From NCBI RefSeq assembly GCF_000744225.1, contig NZ_JQLN01000007.1:992001-1056000 (forward strand): 64,000 nucleotides of DNA, written 5' to 3'. Numbering within the stretch: position 1 is the stretch's first letter; every line of letters begins with the position of its first letter. Both the position numbers and the translations under genes were made by a program. The stretch is from Kitasatospora mediocidica KCTC 9733 (GTDB lineage Bacteria; Actinomycetota; Actinomycetes; Streptomycetales; Streptomycetaceae). Under the pieces are notes generated by a model, which was not told the DNA's origin, ran no database searches, and worked only from the letters and a program-made list of their open reading frames with translations. This document shows, one piece after another, positions 52,521 to 60,768 of this stretch.

Positions 52521-53000
52521 ATGAAGGGCGACCCCGAGGTCATCGAGTTCCTCAACGAGCAGCTCACCGCCGAGCTGACCGCCATCAACCAGTACTTCCT
52601 GCATGCCAAGATGCAGGAGAACTTCGGCTGGACGAAGCTCGCCAAGTACACCCGGCACGAGTCGTTCGACGAGATGAAGCACGCCGAGCTGCTCACCGAC
52701 CGGATCCTCTTCCTGGACGGCCTGCCGAACTACCAGCGGCTCTTCCACGTCCGGGTCGGCCAGACGGTCAAGGAGATGTTCGAGGCGGACCGGCAGGTCG
52801 AGGTCGAGGCGATCGACCGGCTGCGCCGGGGCATCGTGGTGATGCGCGCCAAGAACGACGTCACCTCGGCCAACATCTTCGAATCCATCCTGGCCGACGA
52901 GGAACACCACATCGACTACCTGGACACCCAGCTCGAACTGCTGGAGAAGCTCGGCGAGGCGCTCTACCTGGCGCAGCTGATCGAGCAGCCGGAGTCCTGA
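52521..53000 (+). CDS. bfr: Bacterioferritin
   Basis: A 159-residue four-helix ferritin that stores iron. Ferroxidase ligands Glu18, Glu51, His54, Glu94, Glu127 and His130 are all present, and Met52 is the haem ligand, so it is a complete haem-binding bacterioferritin. The ferredoxin that should release its iron is encoded convergently 12 bp away. Confidence 0.96.
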   Translation: MKGDPEVIEFLNEQLTAELTAINQYFLHAKMQENFGWTKLAKYTRHESFDEMKHAELLTDRILFLDGLPNYQRLFHVRVGQTVKEMFEADRQVEVEAIDRLRRGIVVMRAKNDVTSANIFESILADEEHHIDYLDTQLELLEKLGEALYLAQLIEQPES

Positions 53001-53012
53001 GTCCCTAGAGCC

Positions 53013-53276
53013 TCACGCGACGCGGCGTACGGGTGACTCCGCCAGGGCCGGCAGGTTGACCTCCGGGTCGGCCAGCCCCAGCTTGGCGGCCAGCCGCGCG
53101 GTCGGGCACGGCCGCGCGCCGTGCTCGCCGAGCATCGCCTGGATGCGCCGCACGCAGGATCCGCAGTCGGTGCCGGCCTTGCAGCCCTGGGCTATCTGGC
53201 GCGGGGAGTTGGCACCACTGTCGATGGCCTGCTTCACCTGGTCCTCGGTGACCGCATGACACATGCACACGTACAT
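53013..53276 (-). CDS. bfd: Bacterioferritin-associated ferredoxin
   Basis: An 87-residue [2Fe-2S] protein with ligands Cys4, Cys6, Cys38 and Cys41, and a short C-terminal extension. Bfd reduces stored ferric iron in bacterioferritin and so mobilises it. The iron box 30 bp upstream predicts induction under iron limitation, when mobilisation is needed. Confidence 0.94.
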   Translation of the reverse strand: MYVCMCHAVTEDQVKQAIDSGANSPRQIAQGCKAGTDCGSCVRRIQAMLGEHGARPCPTARLAAKLGLADPEVNLPALAESPVRRVA

Positions 53277-53305
53277 CGCGGTATCTCCCGGGGTCTCAGC
53301 GTCTT

Positions 53306-53324
53306 TGAGCTAAGCCTTACCTTA
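53306..53324 (-). promoter_or_regulatory. Iron box (DmdR1/IdeR/DtxR-type operator) of bfd
   Basis: The minus-strand 19-mer matches the actinobacterial iron-box consensus TTAGGTTAGGCTAACCTAA at 14 of 19 positions, keeping the AGGT-A-GGCT core. It lies 29 bp before the bfd start codon, where a bound repressor would block transcription. Confidence 0.7.
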
Positions 53325-53342
53325 CCTGGCGTTCGGGGAACG

Positions 53343-53388
53343 AAAAAGCCCCCTCGGCCTGGATTCGCTCCAGGACCGAAGGGGCCTT
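53343..53388 (-). terminator. Intrinsic terminator of the DAHP synthase gene
   Basis: On the minus strand, a long stem (outer AAGGCCCCTTCGG with CCGAGGGGGCTT, inner CCTGGA with TCCAGG) is followed by TTTTT. It lies 18 nt after the stop codon: a rare canonical U-tailed terminator for this genome. Confidence 0.85.
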
Positions 53389-53405
53389 CGTCACACCGGG
53401 CGCGG

Positions 53406-54740
53406 TCAGTGCCCGCGGTACATCTCGGCGACCAGGAACGCCAGGTCGAGCGACTGGCTGCGGTTGAGCCGCGGGTCGCACGCCGTCTCGTAGCGCTGGT
53501 GCAGGTCGTCCTCCGACACCTCGTCGCCGCCGCCGACACACTCGGTGACGTCGTCGCCGGTCAGCTCCACGTGGATGCCGCCCGGGTGGGTGCCGAGCGC
53601 ACGGTGCACCTCGAAGAAGCCCTTGACCTCGTCGAGCACGTCGTCGAAGCGGCGGGTCTTGTGGCCGGTCTCGGCCTCGTAGGTGTTGCCGTGCATCGGG
53701 TCACAGATCCAGACCGGCTGCGCGCCCGAGGCGGTGACCTTCTCCACCAGGGCGGGCAGGTTGTCGCGGACCTTGCCCGCACCCATCCGGGTGATGAAGG
53801 TGAGCCGACCGGGCTCGCGGTCGGGGTCGAGCCGCTCGATCAGGGTGAGCGCCTCGTCCACCGAGGTGGTCGGGCCGAGCTTGACGCCGATCGGGTTGCG
53901 GATCTTGGACGCGAACTCGATGTGCGCCCCGTCCAGCTGGCGGGTGCGCTCGCCGATCCAGACCATGTGGCCCGACACGTCGTAGAGGTCACCGGTGCGC
54001 GAGTCCACCCGGGTCAGGGCGGTCTCGTAGTCGAGCACCAGGGCCTCGTGCGAGGAGTAGAACTCGACGGTCTTGAACTCCTCGGGCGCGACACCGCACG
54101 CCTGCATGAAGCTCAGCGCGTTGTCGATCTCCTTGGCGAGGCGCTCGTAACGCTGGCCCGCCGGCGAGTTGCGCACGAAGTCCTGGTTCCAGGCGTGCAC
54201 CTGGCGCAGGTCGGCGTACCCGCCGGTGGTGAAGGCGCGCACCAGGTTGAGCGTCGCCGCGGAGGCGTTGTACATCCGCTTGAGGCGCTCGGGGTCGGGG
54301 CGGCGGGACTCGGGGGTGAACTCGAAGCCGTTCACCGAGTCGCCGCGGTAGACCGGAAGGGTGACGCCGTCCCGGGTCTCGGTCGACTTGGAGCGCGGCT
54401 TGGAGTACTGCCCGGCGATCCGGCCGATCTTGACGACCGGGACGGAGGCCGCGTAGGTCAGCACCGCGGCCATCTGCAGCAGGGTCTTCAGCTTGTTGCG
54501 GATGTGCTCCGCCGAGACGCCGTCGAAGGCCTCGGCGCAGTCGCCGCCCTGGAGCAGGAAGGCCTCACCACGCGCTACGGCAGCGAGCCGGGCGCGCAGC
54601 TGGTCACACTCGCCGGCGAAGACGAGGGGCGGATACGAGGCGAGGTCCGCAAGAGCGGTGCGCAGCGCCTCAGGATCCGGCCATTCAGGCTGCTGCGCCG
54701 CGGGCAGGGACTGCCAGGAGTGATGATTTGTCACGGTCAC
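53406..54740 (-). CDS. Class II 3-deoxy-7-phosphoheptulonate (DAHP) synthase
   Basis: A 444-residue plant-type DAHP synthase, first step of aromatic synthesis. Motifs Pro-Pro-Leu-Val-Phe-Ala-Gly-Glu, Leu-Leu-Gln-Gly-Gly-Asp-Cys-Ala-Glu, Arg-Met-Gly-Ala-Gly-Lys-Val-Arg-Asp and Asp-Pro-Met-His-Gly-Asn-Thr are present. Start GTG 54740 is 7 nt after TAGCCT (54748-54753) with no Shine-Dalgarno site, so leaderless is likely; a second GTG lies two codons later. Divergent from the trp leader, which links the entry and the tryptophan branch of the pathway. Confidence 0.95.
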   Translation of the reverse strand: MTVTNHHSWQSLPAAQQPEWPDPEALRTALADLASYPPLVFAGECDQLRARLAAVARGEAFLLQGGDCAEAFDGVSAEHIRNKLKTLLQMAAVLTYAASVPVVKIGRIAGQYSKPRSKSTETRDGVTLPVYRGDSVNGFEFTPESRRPDPERLKRMYNASAATLNLVRAFTTGGYADLRQVHAWNQDFVRNSPAGQRYERLAKEIDNALSFMQACGVAPEEFKTVEFYSSHEALVLDYETALTRVDSRTGDLYDVSGHMVWIGERTRQLDGAHIEFASKIRNPIGVKLGPTTSVDEALTLIERLDPDREPGRLTFITRMGAGKVRDNLPALVEKVTASGAQPVWICDPMHGNTYEAETGHKTRRFDDVLDEVKGFFEVHRALGTHPGGIHVELTGDDVTECVGGGDEVSEDDLHQRYETACDPRLNRSQSLDLAFLVAEMYRGH

Positions 54741-54747
54741 GCAGCCA

Positions 54748-54753
54748 AGGCTA
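54748..54753 (-). promoter_or_regulatory. Putative -10 box of the DAHP synthase gene
   Basis: Minus-strand TAGCCT, ending 7 nt before the GTG start. CACAA-N5-TTGTG at 54762-54776 overlaps the expected -35 position and could be an operator half. Confidence 0.45.
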
Positions 54754-54789
54754 CGGGGTGCCACAACCGAATTGTGCCCACTGCCCGCT

Positions 54790-54831
54790 GGGTGAGACGG
54801 CTCGCGGACAATTCACGGATCCGTCTCACCC
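54790..54831. repeat. 11-bp inverted repeat between DAHP synthase and trp leader
   Basis: Arms GGGTGAGACGG (54790-54800) and CCGTCTCACCC (54821-54831) are exact reverse complements separated by 20 bp, with centres about three helical turns apart. The right arm covers the expected -35 of the trpL promoter. It may be an operator shared by the two divergent aromatic-pathway genes. Confidence 0.6.
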
Positions 54832-54846
54832 CGGCGGCCCATCGGC

Positions 54847-54852
54847 TACTGT
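54847..54852 (+). promoter_or_regulatory. Putative -10 box of the trp leader
   Basis: TACTGT, ending 7 nt before the trpL ATG at 54860, so the leader peptide would be read from a leaderless transcript. Confidence 0.5.
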
Positions 54853-54859
54853 CGCTTCC

Positions 54860-54916
54860 ATGAACGCGCCGCACACCTTCTCCTGGTGGTGGACCATCCC
54901 CGAGGTGGCCCACTGA
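54860..54916 (+). CDS. trpL: trp operon leader peptide
   Basis: An 18-residue open frame, MNAPHTFSWWWTIPEVAH, with three consecutive Trp codons, followed by a hairpin and the anthranilate synthase gene. This is the classic form of a ribosome-mediated attenuator: stalling at the Trp codons under Trp shortage should prevent terminator formation. No Shine-Dalgarno site precedes the ATG. Confidence 0.9.
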   Translation: MNAPHTFSWWWTIPEVAH

Positions 54917-54935
54917 TCGCGCGTCCCTGACGACA

Positions 54936-54963
54936 CGACGGCCGCCCCTCGGGGCGGCCGTCG
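54936..54963 (+). terminator. trp attenuator hairpin
   Basis: A 13-bp perfect GC-rich stem (54936-54948 with 54951-54963), 19 nt after the leader stop and 80 nt before the trpE start. A competing antiterminator should involve the leader coding region; I did not fold it. A U-run is absent, so it may act by transcription pausing or a weak terminator. Confidence 0.75.
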
Positions 54964-55043
54964 GCGTTTCACCGGCAGACGGCCTTCCCGGCACAGCGGT
55001 CCGCATCCCGCACCCGAGAACACCTCCGGAAGGAACGCCGAAC

Positions 55044-56999
55044 GTGACCAGCCCCACAGCTGCCACTCTGCTCGACCGCCTCAGCGCCCCCGGCGCGCCC
55101 GCCTTCGCCCTGCTGCACCGTCGTGCTCCCCGGCTCGCCCCGGACACCGTCGAGATCCTGCTGGGCGAGGTCGGCTCGTACGAGACGCTGGCCGAGCTGC
55201 CGGTGCGGTTCGGGCGTCCGGCGGACGGCGCGCCGCGGCACGACCTGCTCGCCCTCGTCCCCTACCGGCAGATCCGCGAGCGCGGGTTCGAGGCGCACGA
55301 CGACGGCACGCCGCTGCAGGCCCTCTCGGTGACCGAGCAGTACGCGTTCCCGCTGGCCGAGGTGCTGCCCGCGCTGCCCGTCCGGCCGGTCGCGCTGACC
55401 GGCGGCGGCTTCGACATCGACGACGCGCGCTACGCCGCGATCGTCCGACAGGTCATCCAGGACGAGATCGGCAACGGCGAGGGGGCGAACTTCGTCATCC
55501 GGCGCGACTTCAGCGCCACCCTGGAGGACTTCTCCCCCGCCCTGGCGCTGACGCTCTTCCGCCGCCTGCTGGAGCAGGAGCGTGGCGCGTACTGGACGTT
55601 CCTGGTGCACACCGGGGACCGCGTGCTGGTCGGCGCGTCGCCGGAGGTCCACGTCCGGCAGAGCGGCGGCACGGTGGTGATGAACCCGATCTCCGGGACG
55701 TACCGCTATCCGGCCGCCGGGCCCGACCTCGGCTCGCTGCTCGACTTCCTGCACGACCCCAAGGAGCTGGAGGAGCTCACCATGGTGGTCGACGAGGAGC
55801 TGAAGATGATGTGCACCGTCGGCGACCTGGGCGGCCAGGTGCTCGGCCCGCGCCTCAAGGAGATGGCCCACCTCGCGCACACCGAGTACGAGCTGCGCGG
55901 CCGTACCTCGCTGGACGTCCGGGAGGTGCTGAAGGAGACCATGTTCGCGGCCACCGTCACCGGCAGCCCGGTGCAGAACGCGACCCGGGTGATCCGCCGC
56001 TACGAGGGCAGCGGGCGCGGCTACTACTCGGGCGCGCTCGCCCTGATCGGCCGCTCCTCCAGCGGCGGCCAGCAGCTGGACTCGCCGATCTGCATCCGCA
56101 CGGCGGACATCGAGCCGGCCACCGGCCGGCTGGTGGTCCGGGTGGGCGCCACCCTCGTCCGGCACTCCGACCCGGAGTCCGAGGTGGCCGAGACGCACGC
56201 CAAGGCGGCCGGGGTGCTGACCGCGATCGGCGCCCGCCCCGCCGCCGCCCGCCCCTCGGCGCGCGGCTCCGGCCCGCGCCTGGCCGACGACCACCGGGTG
56301 CAGAACGCGCTGGACGCCCGCCGCACCAATCTGGCGCCGTTCTGGCTGCGGATGCAGCAGCCCGCCCCGGCCTCCCAGGAGGCGCAGACCCTGGTGGTGG
56401 ACGGCGAGGACACCTTCACCTCGATGCTGGCCCACCTGCTGACCTCGCTCGGCCACCGGGTCGACGTGGTCCGCTACGACGTCCCCGGCCTGCGGGCCAG
56501 GGTGGCCGCGCACACCGGGCCGCTGGTGCTCGGCCCCGGCCCCGGCGACCCGGCCGACCTCGCCGACCCCAAGATGGCGCTGCTGCGGCAGATCACCGCC
56601 GACGCGCTGGAGGGGGTCCGGTCGCTGACCCGCACGGCGCCGGTGCTCGCCGTCTGCCTCAGCCACCAGCTGCTCTGCCGCGAACTGGGCCTGTCGCTGG
56701 GCCGCAAGGCCGTGCCGTTCCAGGGCGCGCAGGAGAGCATCGACCTGTTCGGCGAGCGCCGGACGGTGGGCTTCTACAACACCTTCACCGCGCGCTGCAC
56801 GGACGCGGAGGCCGAGCGGCTCAGCGCGAGCGGGATCCGCGTCGCCCGCGACGAACTCACCGGCGACGTACACGCGTTGCGCGGGCCCGGCTTCGCGAGC
56901 CTGCAGTTCCACCCCGAGTCGGTGCTGACCAGGGACGGCGTGGACATCGTGGCCGCCCTGCTGCCCGTCACGACCGGCGTGCCGCTCCTCCGGCGCTGA
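55044..56999 (+). CDS. trpE: Anthranilate synthase, fused TrpE-TrpG
   Basis: A 651-residue fusion. Residues about 90-400 are the chorismate-using component I (Gly-Ser-Pro-Val-Gln-Asn and Ile-Gly-x-x-Ser). Residues about 450-645 are a class I glutamine amidotransferase with Cys538 (Ala-Val-Cys-Leu-Ser-His-Gln) and His623-x-Glu625. PhzE enzymes share this fused layout, but the Trp-codon attenuator upstream argues for tryptophan synthesis. The GTG start follows GGAAGGAA. Confidence 0.92.
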   Translation: MTSPTAATLLDRLSAPGAPAFALLHRRAPRLAPDTVEILLGEVGSYETLAELPVRFGRPADGAPRHDLLALVPYRQIRERGFEAHDDGTPLQALSVTEQYAFPLAEVLPALPVRPVALTGGGFDIDDARYAAIVRQVIQDEIGNGEGANFVIRRDFSATLEDFSPALALTLFRRLLEQERGAYWTFLVHTGDRVLVGASPEVHVRQSGGTVVMNPISGTYRYPAAGPDLGSLLDFLHDPKELEELTMVVDEELKMMCTVGDLGGQVLGPRLKEMAHLAHTEYELRGRTSLDVREVLKETMFAATVTGSPVQNATRVIRRYEGSGRGYYSGALALIGRSSSGGQQLDSPICIRTADIEPATGRLVVRVGATLVRHSDPESEVAETHAKAAGVLTAIGARPAAARPSARGSGPRLADDHRVQNALDARRTNLAPFWLRMQQPAPASQEAQTLVVDGEDTFTSMLAHLLTSLGHRVDVVRYDVPGLRARVAAHTGPLVLGPGPGDPADLADPKMALLRQITADALEGVRSLTRTAPVLAVCLSHQLLCRELGLSLGRKAVPFQGAQESIDLFGERRTVGFYNTFTARCTDAEAERLSASGIRVARDELTGDVHALRGPGFASLQFHPESVLTRDGVDIVAALLPVTTGVPLLRR

Positions 57000-57031
57000 C
57001 CGGATGCCCGGGCCTCATGTCTGACGCCCTG

Positions 57032-57715
57032 TCAGGCGCGAGGCTCCGGGGTGTCCAGGCCGGTCTCGATCGCGTAGCGGACCAGCTCGACCCGGTTGTG
57101 CAACTGGAGCTTGCCCAGGGTGTTCTGGACGTGGTTCTGCACCGTGCGGTGCGAGAGCACCAGCCGGTCGGCGATCTGCCGATACGACAGGCCCTTGGCC
57201 ACCATCCGCAGCACCTCGGTCTCCCGCGCCGTCAACTGCGGGACGGCCGGCTGCCCCGCGCTCGGCGGGGCAGCCGGCCGGCCGGCCAGCCGGCGGAACT
57301 CCCCCAGCACCAGGCCCGCCAGGCCCGGGGTGAAGACCGGATCGCCGGCCGCCGTCCGCCGGACCGCCGCCAACAGCTCCTCGCGGCCCGCCGACTTGAC
57401 CAGATAACCGGTCGCCCCGGACTTCACCGCCTCCAGCACGTCCGCCTGCTCCCCACTGGCCGAGAGCACCAGCACCCGGACGGCCGGATCGTGCGCCACC
57501 ACCTGGCGGCAGACCTCGACGCCGGGCAGCGCGGGCAGGTTGAGGTCCAGCACGATCACCTGCGGCAGACAGGCCCGGGCCCGCCGGACCGCCTCGGCGC
57601 CGTCCCCCGCGGTGGCCACCACCGCGAACCCCGCGTCGGTCAGGTCGCGGGAGACCGCCTCCCGCCACATCGGGTGGTCGTCCACCACCATCACCCGCAA
57701 CTGCTCCACTGTCAC
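57032..57715 (-). CDS. NarL/LuxR-type response regulator
   Basis: A 227-residue regulator: receiver domain with the acidic pocket Asp12-Asp13 and phosphoacceptor Asp57, and a C-terminal LuxR helix-turn-helix (about 158-218: Leu-Thr-Ala-Arg-Glu-Thr-Glu-Val-Leu). The GTG at 57715 overlaps the stop of the kinase gene by 4 bp, so the two form a two-component pair. Targets unknown. Confidence 0.95.
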   Translation of the reverse strand: MTVEQLRVMVVDDHPMWREAVSRDLTDAGFAVVATAGDGAEAVRRARACLPQVIVLDLNLPALPGVEVCRQVVAHDPAVRVLVLSASGEQADVLEAVKSGATGYLVKSAGREELLAAVRRTAAGDPVFTPGLAGLVLGEFRRLAGRPAAPPSAGQPAVPQLTARETEVLRMVAKGLSYRQIADRLVLSHRTVQNHVQNTLGKLQLHNRVELVRYAIETGLDTPEPRA

Positions 57716-58899
57716 GCCCCCTTCCGCGGTATGCACATCTCGATCTCCACGCCCTCGCCCGGCGCCGAGCTGAACTCGGCGGTGCCGCCGAGGTCGAGCA
57801 ACCGGCCCTGGATGGACTGCGCCACCCCGAGCCGTCCGTCGCGCCGCGCCTGGGCCGGACGGTCCGGCGCGCAGCCGGCGCCGTCGTCGCGGACGGTCAG
57901 GGTCACCTGGTCCACCTCGTCCTCCAGCAGGATCCAGGCCCGGGCGTCCGGCCCGGCGTGCCGACGGACGTTGTCCATCGCCGCCGCCACCGCGGCCAGC
58001 AGCTCGGCGGCCACCGGTCCCGGCAACAGCACCGGCTCCCCCGGCGCGGACACCGTCACCCGCTCGCCCGCGTACGGTGCGAGCAGTGCGCCCAGGTCCT
58101 GCTGCTCCCCGCGGACCTGCCCAGGCAGCGGGCCACCCGTCATCAGCGCGCGCAGCGCCCGCTCCTGCTCGGCGGCCAGCCGGCCGAGCTCGGCGAAGCC
58201 GTCGGCGCGCTCGGCGCCCTGGCGGGCCACCAACGCGAGCACCTGGAGCACCCCGTCGTGGATGTCGCGGGACAGCCGCTCGCGCTCCCGGTTGGCCGCC
58301 TCCACCTGGAGGGCCTGGGTCAGCGTCGCCTCACTGGCCCGGGCCAGCTCGATCACGTACCCGATCGCGCAGCCGGCTATCAGCAGCAGCACGATGTCGT
58401 GCACGTTGTCCGTGGTGAAGCCGCCGTGCCGGGCGATGTTCGCGATCCCGATCACCAGGCCGGCCACGGCGGCCGGCCGCCAGCCGCCCTTGCCCGCGCA
58501 GCCCAGCACCGTGCCCGCCGCCCAGATGGTGGGCAGCGTGGCGGCGCCGGCCGCCACCCGGGCGGGCGTGTCGATCACCCCGCTCATCACCACCCCGGTG
58601 ACCGTCATGGTGAGGTCCCAGGCCAGCACCGGCCAGGTGCAACGGGTCGGGCCGGTGAAGGCGCGCAGGCTGGCCAGCGTCCACAGCACCAGCGCGCCCA
58701 GGTAGATCCAGCCCGCGACGGGGTGCCGGAAGTGCTGGTAGGCGAGGGCGAAGCGGATCAGCGCATAGCCCAGCGCCAGCACCCGGAACCACGAGATGGC
58801 CCGCCAGAGCGGCAGCTCCACCGACATCCCGCCGTTCGCCACCGCTCCGCCGGGCCCGCTGCGCAACTGCGCCCGAGCCAGTGCGTCCGTCCCCGCCAC
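57712..58899 (-). CDS. Sensor histidine kinase (MacS/NarX-like)
   Basis: A 395-residue HisKA_3-type kinase. Five or six membrane helices (about 35-185), then the dimerisation motif Ser-Arg-Asp-Ile-His214-Asp-Gly-Val-Leu-Gln and the ATPase domain with Asp-Asn-Val-Arg-Arg-His and Asp-Asp-Gly-Ala-Gly-Cys motifs. There is no large external sensor domain, so the signal is probably sensed in the membrane. It resembles actinobacterial MacS sensors. GTG start behind GGGGGA. Confidence 0.93.
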   Translation of the reverse strand: MAGTDALARAQLRSGPGGAVANGGMSVELPLWRAISWFRVLALGYALIRFALAYQHFRHPVAGWIYLGALVLWTLASLRAFTGPTRCTWPVLAWDLTMTVTGVVMSGVIDTPARVAAGAATLPTIWAAGTVLGCAGKGGWRPAAVAGLVIGIANIARHGGFTTDNVHDIVLLLIAGCAIGYVIELARASEATLTQALQVEAANRERERLSRDIHDGVLQVLALVARQGAERADGFAELGRLAAEQERALRALMTGGPLPGQVRGEQQDLGALLAPYAGERVTVSAPGEPVLLPGPVAAELLAAVAAAMDNVRRHAGPDARAWILLEDEVDQVTLTVRDDGAGCAPDRPAQARRDGRLGVAQSIQGRLLDLGGTAEFSSAPGEGVEIEMCIPRKGA

Positions 58900-58933
58900 G
58901 TCGTCCCCCGTCGACCTGTGCCGGACAAGCGTT

Positions 58934-59776
58934 CTAGGCGTCCGGCTCCTGCTTCTTCGCCTGTGCCTCGGACTTGGCGTCCGCCTCCTGCTGGGCCTTC
59001 TCGGCCTCCTGCTGCGCCTTCAGCGCCGCCTTCTGCTCGGCGTGCGCGGCGCGCTGCTCGGCCCGGCGCTCGGCGTCGGCCCGCTTCTTGTCGTCCGCGA
59101 TCTGCCGCTTGGCGGCGGTCGCGTAGATATCCACGTACTCCTGGCCGGAGAGCCGCATGATCTCGTACATCACCTCGTCGGTGACCGAGCGCAGGATGAA
59201 GCGGTCGTTCTCCATGCCCTGGTAGCGGGAGAAGTCCAGCGGCCGTCCGATCCGGATGCCGGGCCGGATGCCGAAGGTGGGCAGCACCTGGCCGGGCGGC
59301 TGCACCTTCTCGGTGTCGATCATCGCGACCGGGATCACCGGCGCACCGGTGGCCAGCGCGACCCGGGCCAGCCCGCCGACCTTGCCGCGGTAGAGCTTGC
59401 CGTCCGGCGAACGGGTGCCCTCCGGGTAGACGCCGAAGAGCTCGCCGCGGTCGATCACCGAGATCGCGCTGCGGATCGCCGCCTCGCCCGCGCCGCGGAC
59501 GCCGGAGCGGTCCACCGGCAGCTGGCCGACGCCCTTGAAGAAGGCCGCGGTCAGCTTGCCCTTGAGTCCGGGCGTGTTGAAGTACTCAGCCTTCGCGATG
59601 AAGGTCACGCGACGCTTCATCAGCGCGGGCAGGAAGAAGGAGTCCGAAAAGGAGAGGTGGTTGCTCGCGATGATCGCGGCTCCCTCGTCGGGGATGTTCT
59701 CCGCACCCTCCATCCACGGCCGGAAGAAGATCCGTAGCAGCGGTGCGACGATCATCTTCATCAGTCGGTAGAACAA
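58934..59776 (-). CDS. 1-acylglycerol-3-phosphate acyltransferase (PlsC family)
   Basis: A 280-residue acyltransferase making phosphatidic acid. Catalytic His40-x4-Asp45 in Ser-Asn-His-Leu-Ser-Phe-Ser-Asp, and the acceptor-binding Tyr-Pro-Glu-Gly-Thr-Arg-Ser near 117. The last 55 residues are a highly charged Ala/Glu/Lys/Gln helix that may be a coiled coil. TTG 59776 is chosen as start because AGGAGG lies 7 nt upstream; a later ATG leaves no good site. TAGGAT at 59806-59811 may be its -10. Confidence 0.9.
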   Translation of the reverse strand: MFYRLMKMIVAPLLRIFFRPWMEGAENIPDEGAAIIASNHLSFSDSFFLPALMKRRVTFIAKAEYFNTPGLKGKLTAAFFKGVGQLPVDRSGVRGAGEAAIRSAISVIDRGELFGVYPEGTRSPDGKLYRGKVGGLARVALATGAPVIPVAMIDTEKVQPPGQVLPTFGIRPGIRIGRPLDFSRYQGMENDRFILRSVTDEVMYEIMRLSGQEYVDIYATAAKRQIADDKKRADAERRAEQRAAHAEQKAALKAQQEAEKAQQEADAKSEAQAKKQEPDA

Positions 59777-59948
59777 CCGGGGCCTCCTGTGTTGCAGACC
59801 GGTCGATCCTAATGCCCCGAAGTGCCCGTCCTGACACCCGACCGCCCGGGCGCACCGCTCGGAGGCTGCTCCGCGGGGTGTACTGGCCGCCTCGCCCGTG
59901 GGACGATTCGCTCCCGGCGCTTCCCCACCTCCGCGAAGGAGCCTGCGC

Positions 59949-60722
59949 ATGCCGCTGCTGCCCGGTGCCGAACCGTACCGCCACCGCGGCGGCCCGGTCG
60001 GGGTCCTGCTCTGCCACGGCTTCACCGGCTCCCCGCAGTCGATGCGTCCCTGGGCCGACCGGCTGGTCACCGCCGGGCTCACCGTCTCGCTCCCGCTGCT
60101 CCCCGGCCACGGCACCCGCTGGCAGGACCTCCAGGTGACCCGTTGGGAGGACTGGTACGCCGAGGTCGCGCGCGAGCTGCTGCTCCTCTCGGAGGAATGC
60201 GAGCAGGTCTTCGTGGCGGGCCTGTCGATGGGCGGCGCGCTGGCCCTGCGGCTGGCCGCCGAGCACAGCGAACTGATCTCCGGCGTGGTGGTCGTCAACC
60301 CGTCGGTACGCTCCGACACCCCCGCCGGCGTCCTGCTCCCCGCCCTGCGGCACCTGGTCCCCAGCATCCCCGGGGTGGCGGGCGACATCGCCCTCGACGG
60401 CGCCTCGGAGGTCGGCTACCACCGCACGCCGCTGCACGCCGCCTGGTCGCTGTCCCGGCTCTGGCGCGAGGTCCAGCGCGACCTGCCGCGGGTGACCCAG
60501 CCGGTCCTGCTGCTGCGCAGTCCGCAGGACCACGTGGTGTCCCCGGCGAACTCCGCTCTGGTACTCGCCCGGATATCCTCGGTCGATGTGACGGAGCGGC
60601 TGTGCGAGCGCAGCTTCCATGTGGCGACGCTGGATCACGACGCCGGACTGATCTTCGAGGAATCCCTCGCGTTCGTCGAGCGTTTGACCAATGTCGTGAG
60701 GGCCGAAGATCGTCAGGGCTAG
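59949..60722 (+). CDS. Carboxylesterase / monoacylglycerol lipase-like hydrolase
   Basis: A 257-residue alpha/beta hydrolase close to Est30-type carboxylesterases: oxyanion loop His-Gly-Phe-Thr-Gly-Ser-Pro near 23-29, nucleophile Gly-Leu-Ser93-Met-Gly-Gly, Asp193 and His223 in Ser-x-His-Val-x-Thr-Leu-Asp. The ATG at 59949 follows GAAGGAG. Divergent from plsC, so both may act on lipids, but this is inference. Confidence 0.9.
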   Translation: MPLLPGAEPYRHRGGPVGVLLCHGFTGSPQSMRPWADRLVTAGLTVSLPLLPGHGTRWQDLQVTRWEDWYAEVARELLLLSEECEQVFVAGLSMGGALALRLAAEHSELISGVVVVNPSVRSDTPAGVLLPALRHLVPSIPGVAGDIALDGASEVGYHRTPLHAAWSLSRLWREVQRDLPRVTQPVLLLRSPQDHVVSPANSALVLARISSVDVTERLCERSFHVATLDHDAGLIFEESLAFVERLTNVVRAEDRQG

Positions 60723-60768
60723 GGCCAACCAGGGCTGAAGGGCCGGCAGAGCAGATGAGGCAGTACCG

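Noticed and set aside
55044..56999. PhzE (phenazine/ADIC synthase) instead of anthranilate synthase
   Set aside because: The fused layout is compatible, but the Trp-Trp-Trp leader and attenuator, and the absence of phenazine genes, favour tryptophan synthesis.
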